A stretch of 64,000 nt of DNA from Lithospermum erythrorhizon (taxonomy: Eukaryota; Streptophyta; Magnoliopsida; Boraginales; Boraginaceae): NCBI GenBank assembly GCA_019722365.1, contig JADFUC010000395.1, positions 1-64,000 of the forward strand, written 5' to 3'. Made by a program: the position numbers and the translations under genes. The notes under the pieces are model-generated. The model ran no database searches. It was not told the DNA's origin and was given only the letters and a program-made list of their open reading frames with translations. Positions 22,070 through 32,800 of this stretch are shown here, one piece after another. Numbering within the stretch: the stretch's first letter is position 1; each line of letters begins with the position of its first letter.

Positions 22070-24536
22070 TCAGGACTTCGGCAGCTTATCACAGTTCGCT
22101 GGGAACCATCCAATCTGTTCTTTCTCATAGTCATAAATCACCATTTTATCTAGCATAAAAATATCTGTAACCATGTACGTACACAATAAGAATAGAATCA
22201 TTTGAAAATGATTGCTTGATTTAGTAGTTTTTGGAAAATTCATACCACCAATCACATTGATATCTTCAAGTCCAACTTCACTGCCATTCAAGATACCCAA
22301 GCACACATTGCCATGTTTCTGGGAGGTGGAAAATTTAATAAGATTAACAAAATGATAACATTACTTGCATGGGACTTTATTGCTAAAATTAAGACATCAT
22401 TCAGATGAACTCACAGAAGCAATGAGGTAAGCTTCAGGCTGCAGCTGGAATTTTGCATTCTTAGCATTTGGAAAGCTTAGCTCTATGGGCTTAAAAAAAC
22501 TCATGGCCTCGCGAACGGATTGGAAAGCCTTTATACCCTTCCAGCATACGGGGAGGCTTCTATCATTTTTTGCATCGTTTAATTGTTTTCCTTTTAAATC
22601 ATTCTTAATCAGGGACAATGCATGACAAGGTTCATTACCATAATCAACATACGAAAAAGGAAAGACTATGAAAGCAACTCTCCCCTCCCTACACACACAC
22701 AGAGAGAAAAGCAGAAGAAGAGAATCTTCACTTGTGACAGTAGAGTTATCAAGCTGGAGTACTGAAGTAGCTATAGGTACTCCCACTATCAAACACTACT
22801 GGGATGTCCTTTATTTCAGTTAGTTTTCCACCAAAAAATATGTCTACAGATCCCAAAGAGTGGGGTTTTCTGAATAGAGGTAGTACCAAAACTACATTAG
22901 CTACATTGAATATCTAGATGGTCAATGATCCATTGAACAAAAATTGCTTACTTTGGGGATCTGTCCAAGAGCGGTGCCCATGCAACCCCCGAAGGCACAA
23001 GATCATCTCCAACAAAAAGAAACCCTCCACCTCGTGCACTTAGGCAATGCCCCACTATGTTTCTTGTTAAACCAAGATCAGCCAATTGCCCTAATATACT
23101 TGATTCGCCACTACCAAGGCCAAGTACCCCATCAGTATATGGATGGCTTGAATCTGGTACTTCTTGGTTGTAACCACAACTGCATAATTGTTAAAAGGAG
23201 AAGATTGAATTATGACTGCAGCTATAATATGTGCTATGTATACTCCAAATCTAACAAGTAATTTCCTGAATGGCTCTAGTATATCTGCAACTTCAATTCC
23301 AAGTCACTCACCCAAATGCCAGCCGAGGACTTACACCAGTACCATTAGTGAACTTCAGGGGAAACACATCTTTCACCAACACACCTATGGATGAACCTTG
23401 ATCGGCATATGCAACCTCGTAATCACATTGATCCTGTGGGCCCTCACATGGATTGCTTACAGGGGAATGAAGAGTGGTACATAAAGGATCCTGACATGAT
23501 ATGACGTTTTTTTTTGGCTTATACAGACTGTGAGGTGCCTGGAAACTTAAAGTCGTTAGAAGACGCAAGGGAAACCATCGTAAAAGTTCAAACATCAAAC
23601 TATACAAACTCTATGACATCAACAAGGTTTCTGCACCAAAAACATTAATTAGTCTAAAATTAACAAGAGCAACAAGGGAGACAGAAGTTACTGGAGTGCA
23701 TCTAGCGCATGGCGCATCACACTGGAGCCAAGTCAGGTCACTCCCGGTGTCTATATCTAGAAAGTAAGGTTTCAGAGGCTGTCCAATGTATAAAGTGACA
23801 TGATAGTACCTGGAACGTCGACAATTTTACAAGATACAATCAGTAGGGGAACGAAAGCCTAGCCAGGGAATCATCGGATATTGTTGTTGATCAAATATTA
23901 ATGTTATCTGGTTCTCAAAGATCACTACTGCATAGACAATACAACTAACAGGAAAGCTACCTAATACTACCTCCATCCCTAAAAGATTGTTAGATTTGCC
24001 TTTTGCATAATCAAAGATTAATAAACTTTATGATCTTGATTCACATCCAAAACTTTTATTTGAATCAAAATCATCAAGTTGATAGTAAAGAATATTAAAA
24101 ATATTACATATTCATATATATTTTTCAAATAAATATATAACACACTAAAAGTTATTTGAGTTATTTGAGTTTAAAAGTGAAAAAAGTCAAACACATTAAA
24201 ATCAAAATATGACAATCTTTGAGGAGCAGAAGGAGTATTAGAATCATACTATCTGAATTATTGGTCTCTCCATCATAAAAGTCTTATGTTGAATATAAAA
24301 TACAAGAACGGGAATCATCAGGTATGTCAAATGACAGACTAATGTAAAATAGTATATTTAACAAATAAAGAATGAAAGGGAGATAGCAAATACCCTTTGG
24401 GATAGACGTTTCCATGGACGGGGAAAACAACAGTAGAAGCAGACTTTACAGGCTTTGGTTTCCAGAAAGCAGCAGACGAGCAGCAACAGAGTATTACTAA
24501 CAACACCAACAACAATGATCTTCTTATGACTTGCAT
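22070..24536 (-). CDS. Nucellin-like (Asp1-type) aspartic protease, 8 exons
   Basis: A pepsin-type (A1) secreted aspartic peptidase of the plant Asp1/nucellin-like subgroup. Exons in gene order: 24536-24394, 23809-23692, 23538-23312, 23179-22952, 22869-22763, 22665-22415, 22318-22246, 22164-22070. All junctions are GT-AG and in phase, giving 413 residues, the usual family length (rice Asp1 is about 410). Residues 1-22 form a signal peptide (RRSLLLVLLVILCC). The first catalytic site is DTGS with Asp68 in FLDIDTGSDLTW. Also visible are CDYEVAYAD, a Gly-rich DGVLGLGSGESS block and CLSARGGGFLF. The second site is DSGS with Asp266 in VVFDSGSTYSYF. The C-terminus has INVIG then DKMVIYDYEKEQIGW. The exon 5/6 junction is least sure: the reading frame after TYSYF gives an insert unlike relatives. 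The substrate is unknown. Location is probably secretory or extracellular. Confidence 0.9.
23967..24235. mobile_element. Stowaway-type MITE in intron 1 of the aspartic protease gene
   Basis: The 269-bp element starts ctacctccatccc and ends with the complement-like gaggagcagaaggag, flanked on both sides by the dinucleotide TA. The terminal inverted repeats extend about 30 bp (aaagattgttagattt against the complement of aatatgacaatcttt). The CTCCCTCC-like end and TA target duplication are hallmarks of Tc1/mariner-related Stowaway elements. It lies wholly inside intron 1 (23810-24393), so splicing should be tolerated. Confidence 0.85.
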
Positions 24537-25279
24537 GTTATCTTCTTTGATTTAGCAAATGAGAAAGAGTTGATTAATTCGTGTTTGTCTTTTGGTTTAC
24601 ACCACTCAAACAAAATGATTTTAAGGGTGGTGGGATGACTTCCAACCTTGGGTGGACTTTGTCCTATCCCAACTTTCCTATTAGAACATCTCATGGAACA
24701 ATAACCAATATTTAACACCCTATTTTCTATTATATCAAACTATTCTTATTTATCGTCATAATTTAATATTTCAATAACTATCAATGTCACAGATACACAC
24801 TGCAAAACTGTTTCATATTTTTTTTCATCCATATCACTCCATCATATTATTCATTATCTCTCCTTATTTTATATATATTATTATTATTTTTATAATATTA
24901 GTTATCATATATTTATAATTTCAAATATTAATTCAATAAATAATATATAATATTTAAATTTATATTTTGTTTAAAAATGTCGAAATACTAAGAAGAAATG
25001 AAAATAGGCAAAAAATCTCAAATCTTTTTTTAATATCCAAATGACACAAAATTAATCTCTATTTATAGCTCTTGAAAATTCAAAATTGTTGGTAAAATAA
25101 AAAAATTGATTTTTACAAAATCATTATTATCAAAAATATTAAATAAATATTTTATGGAATTAAAGATTAGCCAGGCACCGTGTAATACCGCAATATGTCA
25201 AGTATCAGACGCCGCACGTCAAGCGACCGACGCGTCACTGAACGACCTACTTCCTGCGCCTACCGTCCTGGCGCTTTAA
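24537..25279. other. Promoter side of the aspartic protease gene and AT-rich spacer
   Basis: Upstream DNA of the minus-strand gene. A CCAAT-like motif (complement of ccaata, near 24700) lies about 165 bp upstream of the start codon, and no clear TATA box was seen. From 24720 to 25150 the DNA is extremely AT-rich, with no genes or repeats that could be named. A GC-rich patch at 25170-25280, including tgtaataccgcaatatgtc, abuts the solo LTR and may belong to a related LTR. Confidence 0.4.
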
Positions 25280-25431
25280 TCATTATAATTCGTACACCAG
25301 AAGTCACCATAATCGACGGACGACTTAGTTTAAAGAACTACTTTTCATCCAAAAATTTGATTACAATTAATTTCTCAATAAAAACGCTTTTAAAATTCTA
25401 CAATCCATCAAAGATATCTAACCAACCAACT

Positions 25432-25466
<35 letters not shown>

Positions 25467-27885
25467 ACATATCCCAAATAAAACAAGAATGCCGCTGGCG
25501 CTTACAACTGAGAGTATCAGATTCGAATACCAAAAACAATCGCCGACAAAGGTAAAGCTTTGAAAATAAAGTACAATAATCAAAACGTTTTTGACAACAC
25601 ATCAAAATGAGACCGCGAGGATCCTCACCACCCGACGCCACCTAGCCACTGAACAAACTCTAATGTACCTCCGGCTCAACTAGTCACTGGCCAACCCCGA
25701 CACAAACGAAATGCCGCCCAAAGCTTAGCGTAGTTCGGCTCATGAAAACTTAACACAGTGGCGAACTTAAAACCATACGAACGAGACGTAATAAATATTA
25801 TAATAGTCATTAATAAATACGTATATATCTAGACTACCTAATAAAGTCATACAACAAGACATCTCCAAAGAGGGTCTCGTGCATAACATGTTAAGATATC
25901 AGCGTAAAGTCTCACAAGACACACAATCAATACCCGCACGAACTCATGAGACTCAACAACCACTATAACTCTAGTCATCAAACCTTCTTATCTCCATAAG
26001 TATACCAACCTCTAACGCGCATACGCTCGAACTGCCCACCTCATGAACGGACCAATCGCTAATAAACATCGCACTTATACCGTAGTATGCCACTTAACAC
26101 CAACAATTCGGCATACAAGAAATGATAATAGATTCACTACACTTGAGCCAAAGTATAAGTGCCAACACCAACAACGCATTACAGCAAAGTGATAATAGAT
26201 TCACACGCACTTATAATCAAGTATATGGGCCAACACCACAATGCACATAGCAAAGCTGGATAATAGATCTCATTAATCAGACTTATACCCCAAGATAAAA
26301 TAATGGTCACATATCCTGCAAGGAAGGAGAGTCACCTAACCCCTAATCATCCCAACATAGGGTCAAATCCTGATACTCAAGTCACCTCAAAGTCATACAT
26401 AACTCCAACCAACACCTCTCAATAACCAACTACTCTACTCCCAAACAATATCCAAGCACACAGCTAAAACATCTCACAATCATAAATCAATCACAACCGC
26501 CGCTGCCACAGAATAACATGTCACGACAAGGCCATTTAAATACAACAAAGGCCGATAAAGTGCCACGTAACCGAATGCCGACAAGGCCACGTAACACAAG
26601 AACATAAGTCGGGAGTTCACCATTACTTACCTCAAGCAAATCTTCAACGCCTACGTATCACAATCGCATAATCATAACATGGATCACACAATTGAATCAC
26701 AATAAAATCATACAACAATTATGTATACCATTCTCATATAATCATACCACAGTAACATGTATATCATGCTCATATAATCATACCACACTGACATGTCTAC
26801 ACAATTTAAAGTAAGTACGCAAGTAAAGACCACAGTATAAGTACTCACTGCTTAGCTACCACACAAAACCTTCACAAACACAATCACTTGCACCGTCTCC
26901 CTTTCCACGATCAACGCCTAACAAAACACCCGTAAAGTATATAATCAAAAACCTACTACTATACTTATGTCAGAAGATACACAACCAACTCTTGGGGCTG
27001 AAATCCATTTCTAAACGGTCTATACCTATCGATAAACAACGAACAATAACCCCGCCGGACACAACCCAATCGTCCCCCCCCCGCTAATTCCACCTTATCA
27101 CTTTAACATTTCATATCAACTTATAAGTCATTCTAGTTAACCTCAAGTCCATAACTAACAACCTATACTCCAAAATATCAATTACAACTCAACTTACAAA
27201 TCACACTTTTTCAACCTAACCTGCTTAATCAATTTAAATCACAATTCTAACCGCATAACGCCTACACAAGGCCCCAATAACTTCCTACACATTTAAAGTC
27301 TTATAGAAATATCACCAATAAAAGTCAACCATAACCTAGAAAGTCAACCCATTCAAACATCCTCAAACAACCTCTAAATCATTTAATTACCACTTATATA
27401 CATCATAAAGACCCATAACAACCTTTGAAACAACATAAAATTTGAGTTATGTCAAAAGTCAACAAAAGTTAAAACATAAAAATCAATCCAAACTCTATCT
27501 TCATACCTCAAACTTGTAGGAAAGATGATAGGAAGCTTTAATAATCAACTCGAGGATCTTAATAAGCAACAAAAGTTGAAGAAACGGGAAGAGAAAAATT
27601 CTTGGTTCGGCTTCCAAGCCGGGTCTCGCCGAACTCAATGGGAAGCAGGCATGGTTTTGTGTTTTGCGGTCAGCGATGTTAAGCTGATGAGGATAAGTAA
27701 CTTAGCCTCTTAAGTCTTAGGAAGCCACACAGAGTTTGTGTCTGCTTTCAAGTGAATCTGTTATTCTGAAATGACTTCTAACGATCTAACTTAACACGAA
27801 TTATCCCTGGCTACTACTACCAAATTATAAATGTAATTCGGCTCAAATAAATTTTACGAATTAATATTATTATCGAAATTAACCA
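25280..27885 (-). repeat. Solo-LTR-like copy of chromovirus family 1
   Basis: It shares the full order of landmarks with the two LTRs of chromovirus 1: cgacggacgact, ttacaattaa, ccatatata, acatatccca, the hairpin-array zone (degenerate here, 26080-26300), cataatcata phrases, gtcaac clusters near 27320-27480 and ttttacga near the right end. No internal region follows on either side, so it is a solo LTR or a truncated end. The 27490-27790 part differs most from the other copies. Boundaries are uncertain by tens of bases. Confidence 0.75.
25434..25464. repeat. (AT)n microsatellite inside the solo LTR
   Basis: 31 bases of uninterrupted alternating AT. The same LTR position has only about 8-10 bases in the copies near 2212 and 8322. 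Confidence 0.95.
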
Positions 27886-28573
27886 ACGGTTACACGCCTT
27901 TATGGAGGGATGGTTTATTTTTTATTTTTTTGATGGTGCTACTTAACACCCAATTTGCCTACAGACAAATTTTAATATTGGAAAAAAATAGGAGAAAATT
28001 GGGAGGAATTTAACATAAGCTTTTGCCTACCTACTCTTTAGACCACTTGCACCAAAGATTTTATTATTAATTTGGTCACACATATTAGAGGTCTTAATAT
28101 CAAGATCACCTATTATGTAAATGACATTGTAGCTTTTATTTAATCGAAATGAAGTCTGAGCTAGATAAATTTTAGTTTCGCTTTGTCGACGAGCCGAGTC
28201 GAATTTAGCGGCTCACTTAATTCTAAGCCAAGTTGTCGAGTCAAGTTCATCGGTCAAGGACTTTTTGAACTCCAAATTATATCTCGATGAATTCTAAATA
28301 AAATTTAATTTACTAAAGCAAATACTAGTAAAATTAATCAGTAATTGATACGAAGATAAAATAAGGACTCTATTTCACTTTCCAAGACTTCATGATATTT
28401 TACTATGGCGAAGACCTGCTTGAATACGAGTACAACCAAAACAAATAAATTAAACTAAGTTAAATGGCCTTAGAATGTTTCCTCAACTAACAAAAAATTC
28501 TCTTTCCTTTTTATATATAGGAAAACAACACAACTAATGTCTTAACATAGATCGTCCTATATATTTATTATTG
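27886..28573. other. Intergenic, no gene seen
   Basis: AT-rich DNA with a short GC-richer patch at 28180-28260 built from gagccgagtcga-like phrases, a common plant repeat style. No coding signal. Confidence 0.4.
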
Positions 28574-28822
28574 TTTTCCATCTCATTAGATTGTCCACTT
28601 TGTAATTTTTGTTCATCTCTTGAACTTTGACCTTAATATATTTGTTTCAGGTTATATAATATCTTATAAAAAAATATATCAACGGAAAGAGTTCGAAATG
28701 TAATTCTTACTGATATAGTTTTCATCAAAAAGATATACAATACAAACAAAAAAATATCTATGGTTAAAGCAGCATTACGAACAAAAGTCAAAAGTTGGAC
28801 ACTATGTGGGACTGAGTGGAGC
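28574..28822. mobile_element. Stowaway-like MITE, diverged
   Basis: Terminal inverted repeats: the left end runs ccatctcattagattgtcc and the right end runs ggacactatgtgggactgag. Complemented, the right end gives ctcagtcccacatagtgtcc, matching the left end at most positions. Size is about 250 bp. The TA duplications are not clean. A phrase attgtccac is shared with the MITE at 56867. Confidence 0.65.
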
Positions 28823-29109
28823 ATAAACATCCTCCTAACGACTACAAGCTCATAAGGCTTCTATCACGCCTTGATCTCAACTAAATCTACAATCATTCGA
28901 TTGATTTTGTTTGTCAACAACTATTTTGTCATCTAGAGTCAGTTTTTGTTTATGCAATCACTCTTTCATTGTTTCTTAATTAATTCTCAACTTCTAGGAG
29001 ATAATACTTGAGACATCTTGCAAATCTCCTTCTTGATTTGATACACAAAAATCTAAGATTTTTTATTTTTTATTTTTGAATTAGTTCTGAATTACTTATT
29101 TAATTCTTT

Positions 29110-30560
29110 GTTGATTATTAGTTATTTAATCGATGATTGAATTGTTAATGTTGAAACCGAATTAGTAATAAACTTGAATTAAATTATTCTTCAAATGTTT
29201 AATTGTTCAATTAATTGAAATATTGGTCAATTACTTGTATAATTAGAATCAATGTTAGTTGATTTTGATTAATTGAAATGAGATTGAGATAATTGAGGAT
29301 GATATTGGTTATTCAATTGTTGATTTTGAAATCGAATTAGTAATAAATTTAAAATTAAATTGTTATTCAAATATTTAGTTGTTTAATTAATTGAATGTTG
29401 GCGAATTAGTTGTATAATTAGCATCGAAGTTACTTGGTTTTATGATTTTGAAACGAGATAAAAGGTTTATTGAATTGTTGATTTTGAATTGGAATTTGTA
29501 ACAAATTTGAAATAAACTTGTTATTCAAATGTTTAATTATTTAATTAATTGAATGTTGGTGAATTAATTGTATAATTACTGACCATCCACATATCAGTCA
29601 AGGCTTATTAGGTTTAGGTTTAAGCAAGTGTCTGAGGCTACTCTTACCTTAGTCTATAAAGTGAAACATAATATCTATTTCATATTCAGTCAATTTATAT
29701 TCAGTTTAGTTCAGTACATTATTTATATTACTCTGTGTTGGAGGCTATTCCCTTGTGTTTAAAATATGACAGGTTCGAAAAGAATGACGTTCCTGAAAGC
29801 TATTGATTTTTCTTTCTGGTGAAGTATCATGTCACCGATGTTTTGGTTTTCTGGTGATTTTCTTTCTACCGGGCGCATTCGACTGCCGACGGTCCAAGAC
29901 GTATTCCTATTTATTATTTTTTTACTATGCTCATCATTATTATTGTTGCAAACTCATGAAAATTTTATCAAATTACCAGTTTAGCCTGGCGGGATAAATG
30001 ATAAAAGTAATAGACCATCGATACTAACCGTCCACGACATGATCATAGTTATTAGGTTTATTTTAAAGTTAGTGTCTGGGAGTCTATTATACCTTATTTA
30101 TGATTCTACCTTCTTTATAACAAGCATGTAATATTATACTCATATTCAGCCAATTTATATTCAGTTTTGTTCAATACAATATTTATATTACTTTGTCATT
30201 CTTGTCAATAATTAGTGTCAAAGTTAGTTGAATTAGTAATGAATTTGTAATTAAAGTTAGTTCTTTATTTATTATATTAGAATCAGAGTTAGTAGAATTA
30301 GTTGTCGAATTAATTTAATTGTTGCTAAATTGGTTGTTTAATTAGATCAAAGTTAGTTTACATTGAATTGGAATGGAATTGAGATTGAGATTGAAATTGA
30401 AATTATAGTTTCATAAATTAGAACTAGAATGAAATTGAAAGGTCGTTGAATTGAACTAAATTGAATTAAAATTAAACCGAATTACAATTACAATAGAAAG
30501 AATTGAAAAGTTTCATGGATATTTAATTAAAGTTAGTTGAATTGAAATTTTAATTATCAT
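29110..30560. repeat. AT-rich tandem/dispersed repeat array interrupted by an insertion
   Basis: Units begin attgttgattttgaa and run through aattagtaataaatttgaa, attgttattcaaatgttta, attaattgaatgttgg and gtataatta. Three consecutive units start near 29137, 29319 and 29473, with spacing of about 182 and 154 bp. Related phrases resume after 30200 (gttagttgaattagtaat), suggesting the array was split by the 29581-30197 insertion. The DNA near 30360-30500 is a simple series of attgaaattgaga variants. Confidence 0.7.
29581..30197. mobile_element. Possible TRIM-like element: direct repeats of about 165 bp around 290 bp
   Basis: The left copy (29581-29737) and right copy (30027-30197) share ttattaggttta, agtgtctg, catattcagtcaatttatat (one mismatch), cagttt-gttca-taca and atttatattact in the same order. 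The interior has no coding capacity. Short terminal repeats in direct orientation around a small non-coding core fit a terminal-repeat retrotransposon in miniature, but no primer site or TG...CA ends were recognised. Confidence 0.5.
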
Positions 30561-31406
30561 ATGACTTATTTTTATAATACAATATTGATTTGAACCTGGG
30601 GTTAAGTTTTAATCATTTGTTTAAACTGCAAATGATAGACAAAGTTGTTAGATTTAGACAAGTAAGGTTTATCCACGCAGGAAAGGTAAAAGGCACCTTC
30701 AAGACAAATGCTCAGCAATACATACAAAGACATAAAGAACGGAGATTCCGGCTCCATTTTCTATAGTTTCATGTACATCATGCTTTGATGACTGAAATAC
30801 TCTTAGCAAAGGACGACGACTGGCCAACCGATTGCGCTACCTAAAGTTTTGTAGAGACATCTACTATCACGGTATTTGCGCGTTTATGATAATGCCACAC
30901 CAGTACTGTAAAGCATTTGGGAGAGTTCTACACGCCTGCTACAAATGCAATTGTGTTAAAGAGATTTATTTTGTTGGACATGTATATAATTTTGTTTTAT
31001 AAAGTTTGTCGATCCATATCTATACTATATATAATGTTCAAGCTTGCCCTATTAGCCACATGCTAGTTTCAACTTTAATATTTTTATTTTGCTCTTTAGT
31101 AATTAAACACCCAAAATTCAATCATAATATTTGATTATATATGACAAAAAATCCACCGGAAACAAAGAATAAAATAAAGCGTCGTCGATTATTTTTTCTA
31201 CGCTGATATATCGCCGCTACCAAACTCATAATACGAATAGTATTTATATTTTCTCCTCTATATACTCTCAGATGTTACTTAATTTTAATTCATTATTTGT
31301 ATTATTAAAAATATTATAAAATCAATTAATCTAATATTTCGCACAAGCAAATCGCGTTATCAAATAACTAGCTATTATTTACAGCTAACTCGAATTTGTT
31401 TTTTCA
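30561..31406. other. Intergenic, no gene seen
   Basis: A GC-richer patch at 30650-30960 reads differently from the surroundings but gave no recognisable protein or RNA. The rest is AT-rich. Confidence 0.35.
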
Positions 31407-31532
31407 GTTAGCTTGGTAATAGAGGGATGGTTGGGCTTTTTCGCCCACAAATGTGGAACGAGTTGGACAGTTTCTATACTCAGTGGATAAACGTGCCAAT
31501 AGAGAACATGAATGGGATCTATGAAAAATTCT
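31407..31532 (+). other. Candidate orphan exon, unrecognised
   Basis: A clean acceptor (tttttttcag at 31397-31406) and donor (cttg then gtaagc at 31533) bracket an open frame containing LFRPQMWNELDSFYTQWI and then NVPIENMNGIYEKFL. The codon use and acidic/aromatic residues look protein-like, unlike neighbouring frames. I do not recognise the protein. No partner exon was found nearby on the plus strand. It could be a captured or leftover gene fragment, or chance. Confidence 0.3.
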
Positions 31533-31600
31533 TGGTAAGCCTCAATTGTAATTTTAATTTATTAACATTAATTAACCTCAATTGTAATTTTAATGTTGGA
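31533..31600. repeat. Short tandem duplication, cctcaattgtaattttaat
   Basis: The 19-base phrase occurs at about 31538 and again at about 31577. It sits just after the candidate exon. Confidence 0.7.
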
Positions 31601-31649
31601 ATTTTTTAAGAGTACTTAATAAGATGAATGCAAAATTGGTATTAAAGTG

Positions 31650-31890
31650 TACCACATTGGGTCGCTGCTAACGTGGCAAATGACGTGTCATGCTAATGTG
31701 GGTCACTGACGTCATTGGGTCAGGTCTGCAGGTAAACGAGTTGACTTGGTCAAACCGAGTGAACTCGGATCAAGTCAATGAGTCAACTCGGTCAACCGAC
31801 TTAACTTAGTCAAACCATTGACTGACGTCACTATGACATCATGCTGATGTGGTCTAGGTCAGCTAGGGTCAGGGGCGATGCTACCACTAT
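31650..31890. promoter_or_regulatory. Cluster of GTCAA/TTGAC and TGACGTCA motifs
   Basis: Two perfect TGACGTCA palindromes lie at 31707-31714 and 31823-31830. Between them is a dense run of gagttgac, ggtcaa, caagtcaatgagtcaac and ggtcaaccga phrases. TTGAC is the W-box core bound by WRKY factors and TGACG the core bound by TGA/bZIP factors. No gene start is near, so it may be an LTR or other repeat rather than a working promoter. Confidence 0.4.
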
Positions 31891-32800
31891 TGTTGTTTCA
31901 ATTCCACACCGTTCCAAAAACTGATATTAACAAATTTTACTCGATTTGATTAATTTTCTAACATTGAAATCAGTTTTAGAAAAATCCAATCAAATTCCAT
32001 AAAATCAAAAAAAAAATTAATTAATAATTACCTACATTATTACTTTGAAAAATGATTAATAATTAATTATTTAATTAACATATCTTATAGACTTGAATTA
32101 AAAATTATCTAATTGCAATTAAAACACATAATTTACATATTAAAACACATAAACTGATTTTGTCCATTTAATTATGTAATTACAAATTCATAGTACTCAT
32201 GATGCCATTGGTGGGTTTAACAGATCGAAATAATGCTCAGATTGTTATCTAAATAGATTCCCATGAATCCTACGTGGTTTGTAACAACAATAATTTAGAG
32301 ATTTTGATTGTACATTTCTTCTAGATTTGGCAGTAAAATCTTTCGGACAAGACTTTGAATAATCAACGTAGATCGTCTCTAGGAATGATTCGCACCAACA
32401 ATTGTCTGAACCCTTCAATACGCTTTATTAGTAAGTCATGACTAATATCGATTATGGTAAATTCTTAATATATATTATTATCGTACAATTAACGTACGTA
32501 TAAACTTAACTTTAAATAAGCAAATCGGTTGTACAATTTAATTGTTCAACGGACATATTTATGAGATTCAAAATCTCATAATTTTAACACTATATTTAGG
32601 ACTTCGGTTGGATATGGATAAAAAACCAGATAGGGTCCGGTCCGAACCGGTCCGCTGTTTTTTCGAATTTTAAAATCGGTCGGACCGGATCTGGATTTTT
32701 ACATAACAAAAACAACTAAACAACCGAAAAAACCGGTCCGATCACAGCTGATATATAAATAAAGATCCTCTTATTGGACCATTTCATCATTAAAACGTAA
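31891..32800. other. Intergenic, AT-rich; GC palindromic patch at 32625-32730
   Basis: No gene seen. At 32625-32730 phrases ggtccggtccgaaccggtccg and ggtcggaccgg alternate, giving several overlapping palindromes. Such Trp/Arg-like GGTCCGG repeats are common, poorly understood plant repeat DNA. Confidence 0.4.

Noticed and set aside
21859..22134. 91-codon frame overlapping the end of the aspartic protease gene
   Set aside because: It overlaps the last exon in another frame and the rest is 3' flank; no recognisable domain.
25195..25641. Open frames with Ile-Tyr repeats around the AT microsatellite
   Set aside because: The repeats are a by-product of the AT run inside a solo LTR.
30650..30960. 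GC-richer patch as a possible organelle-derived insert or RNA gene
   Set aside because: No recognisable chloroplast or mitochondrial gene and no RNA fold could be supported by eye.
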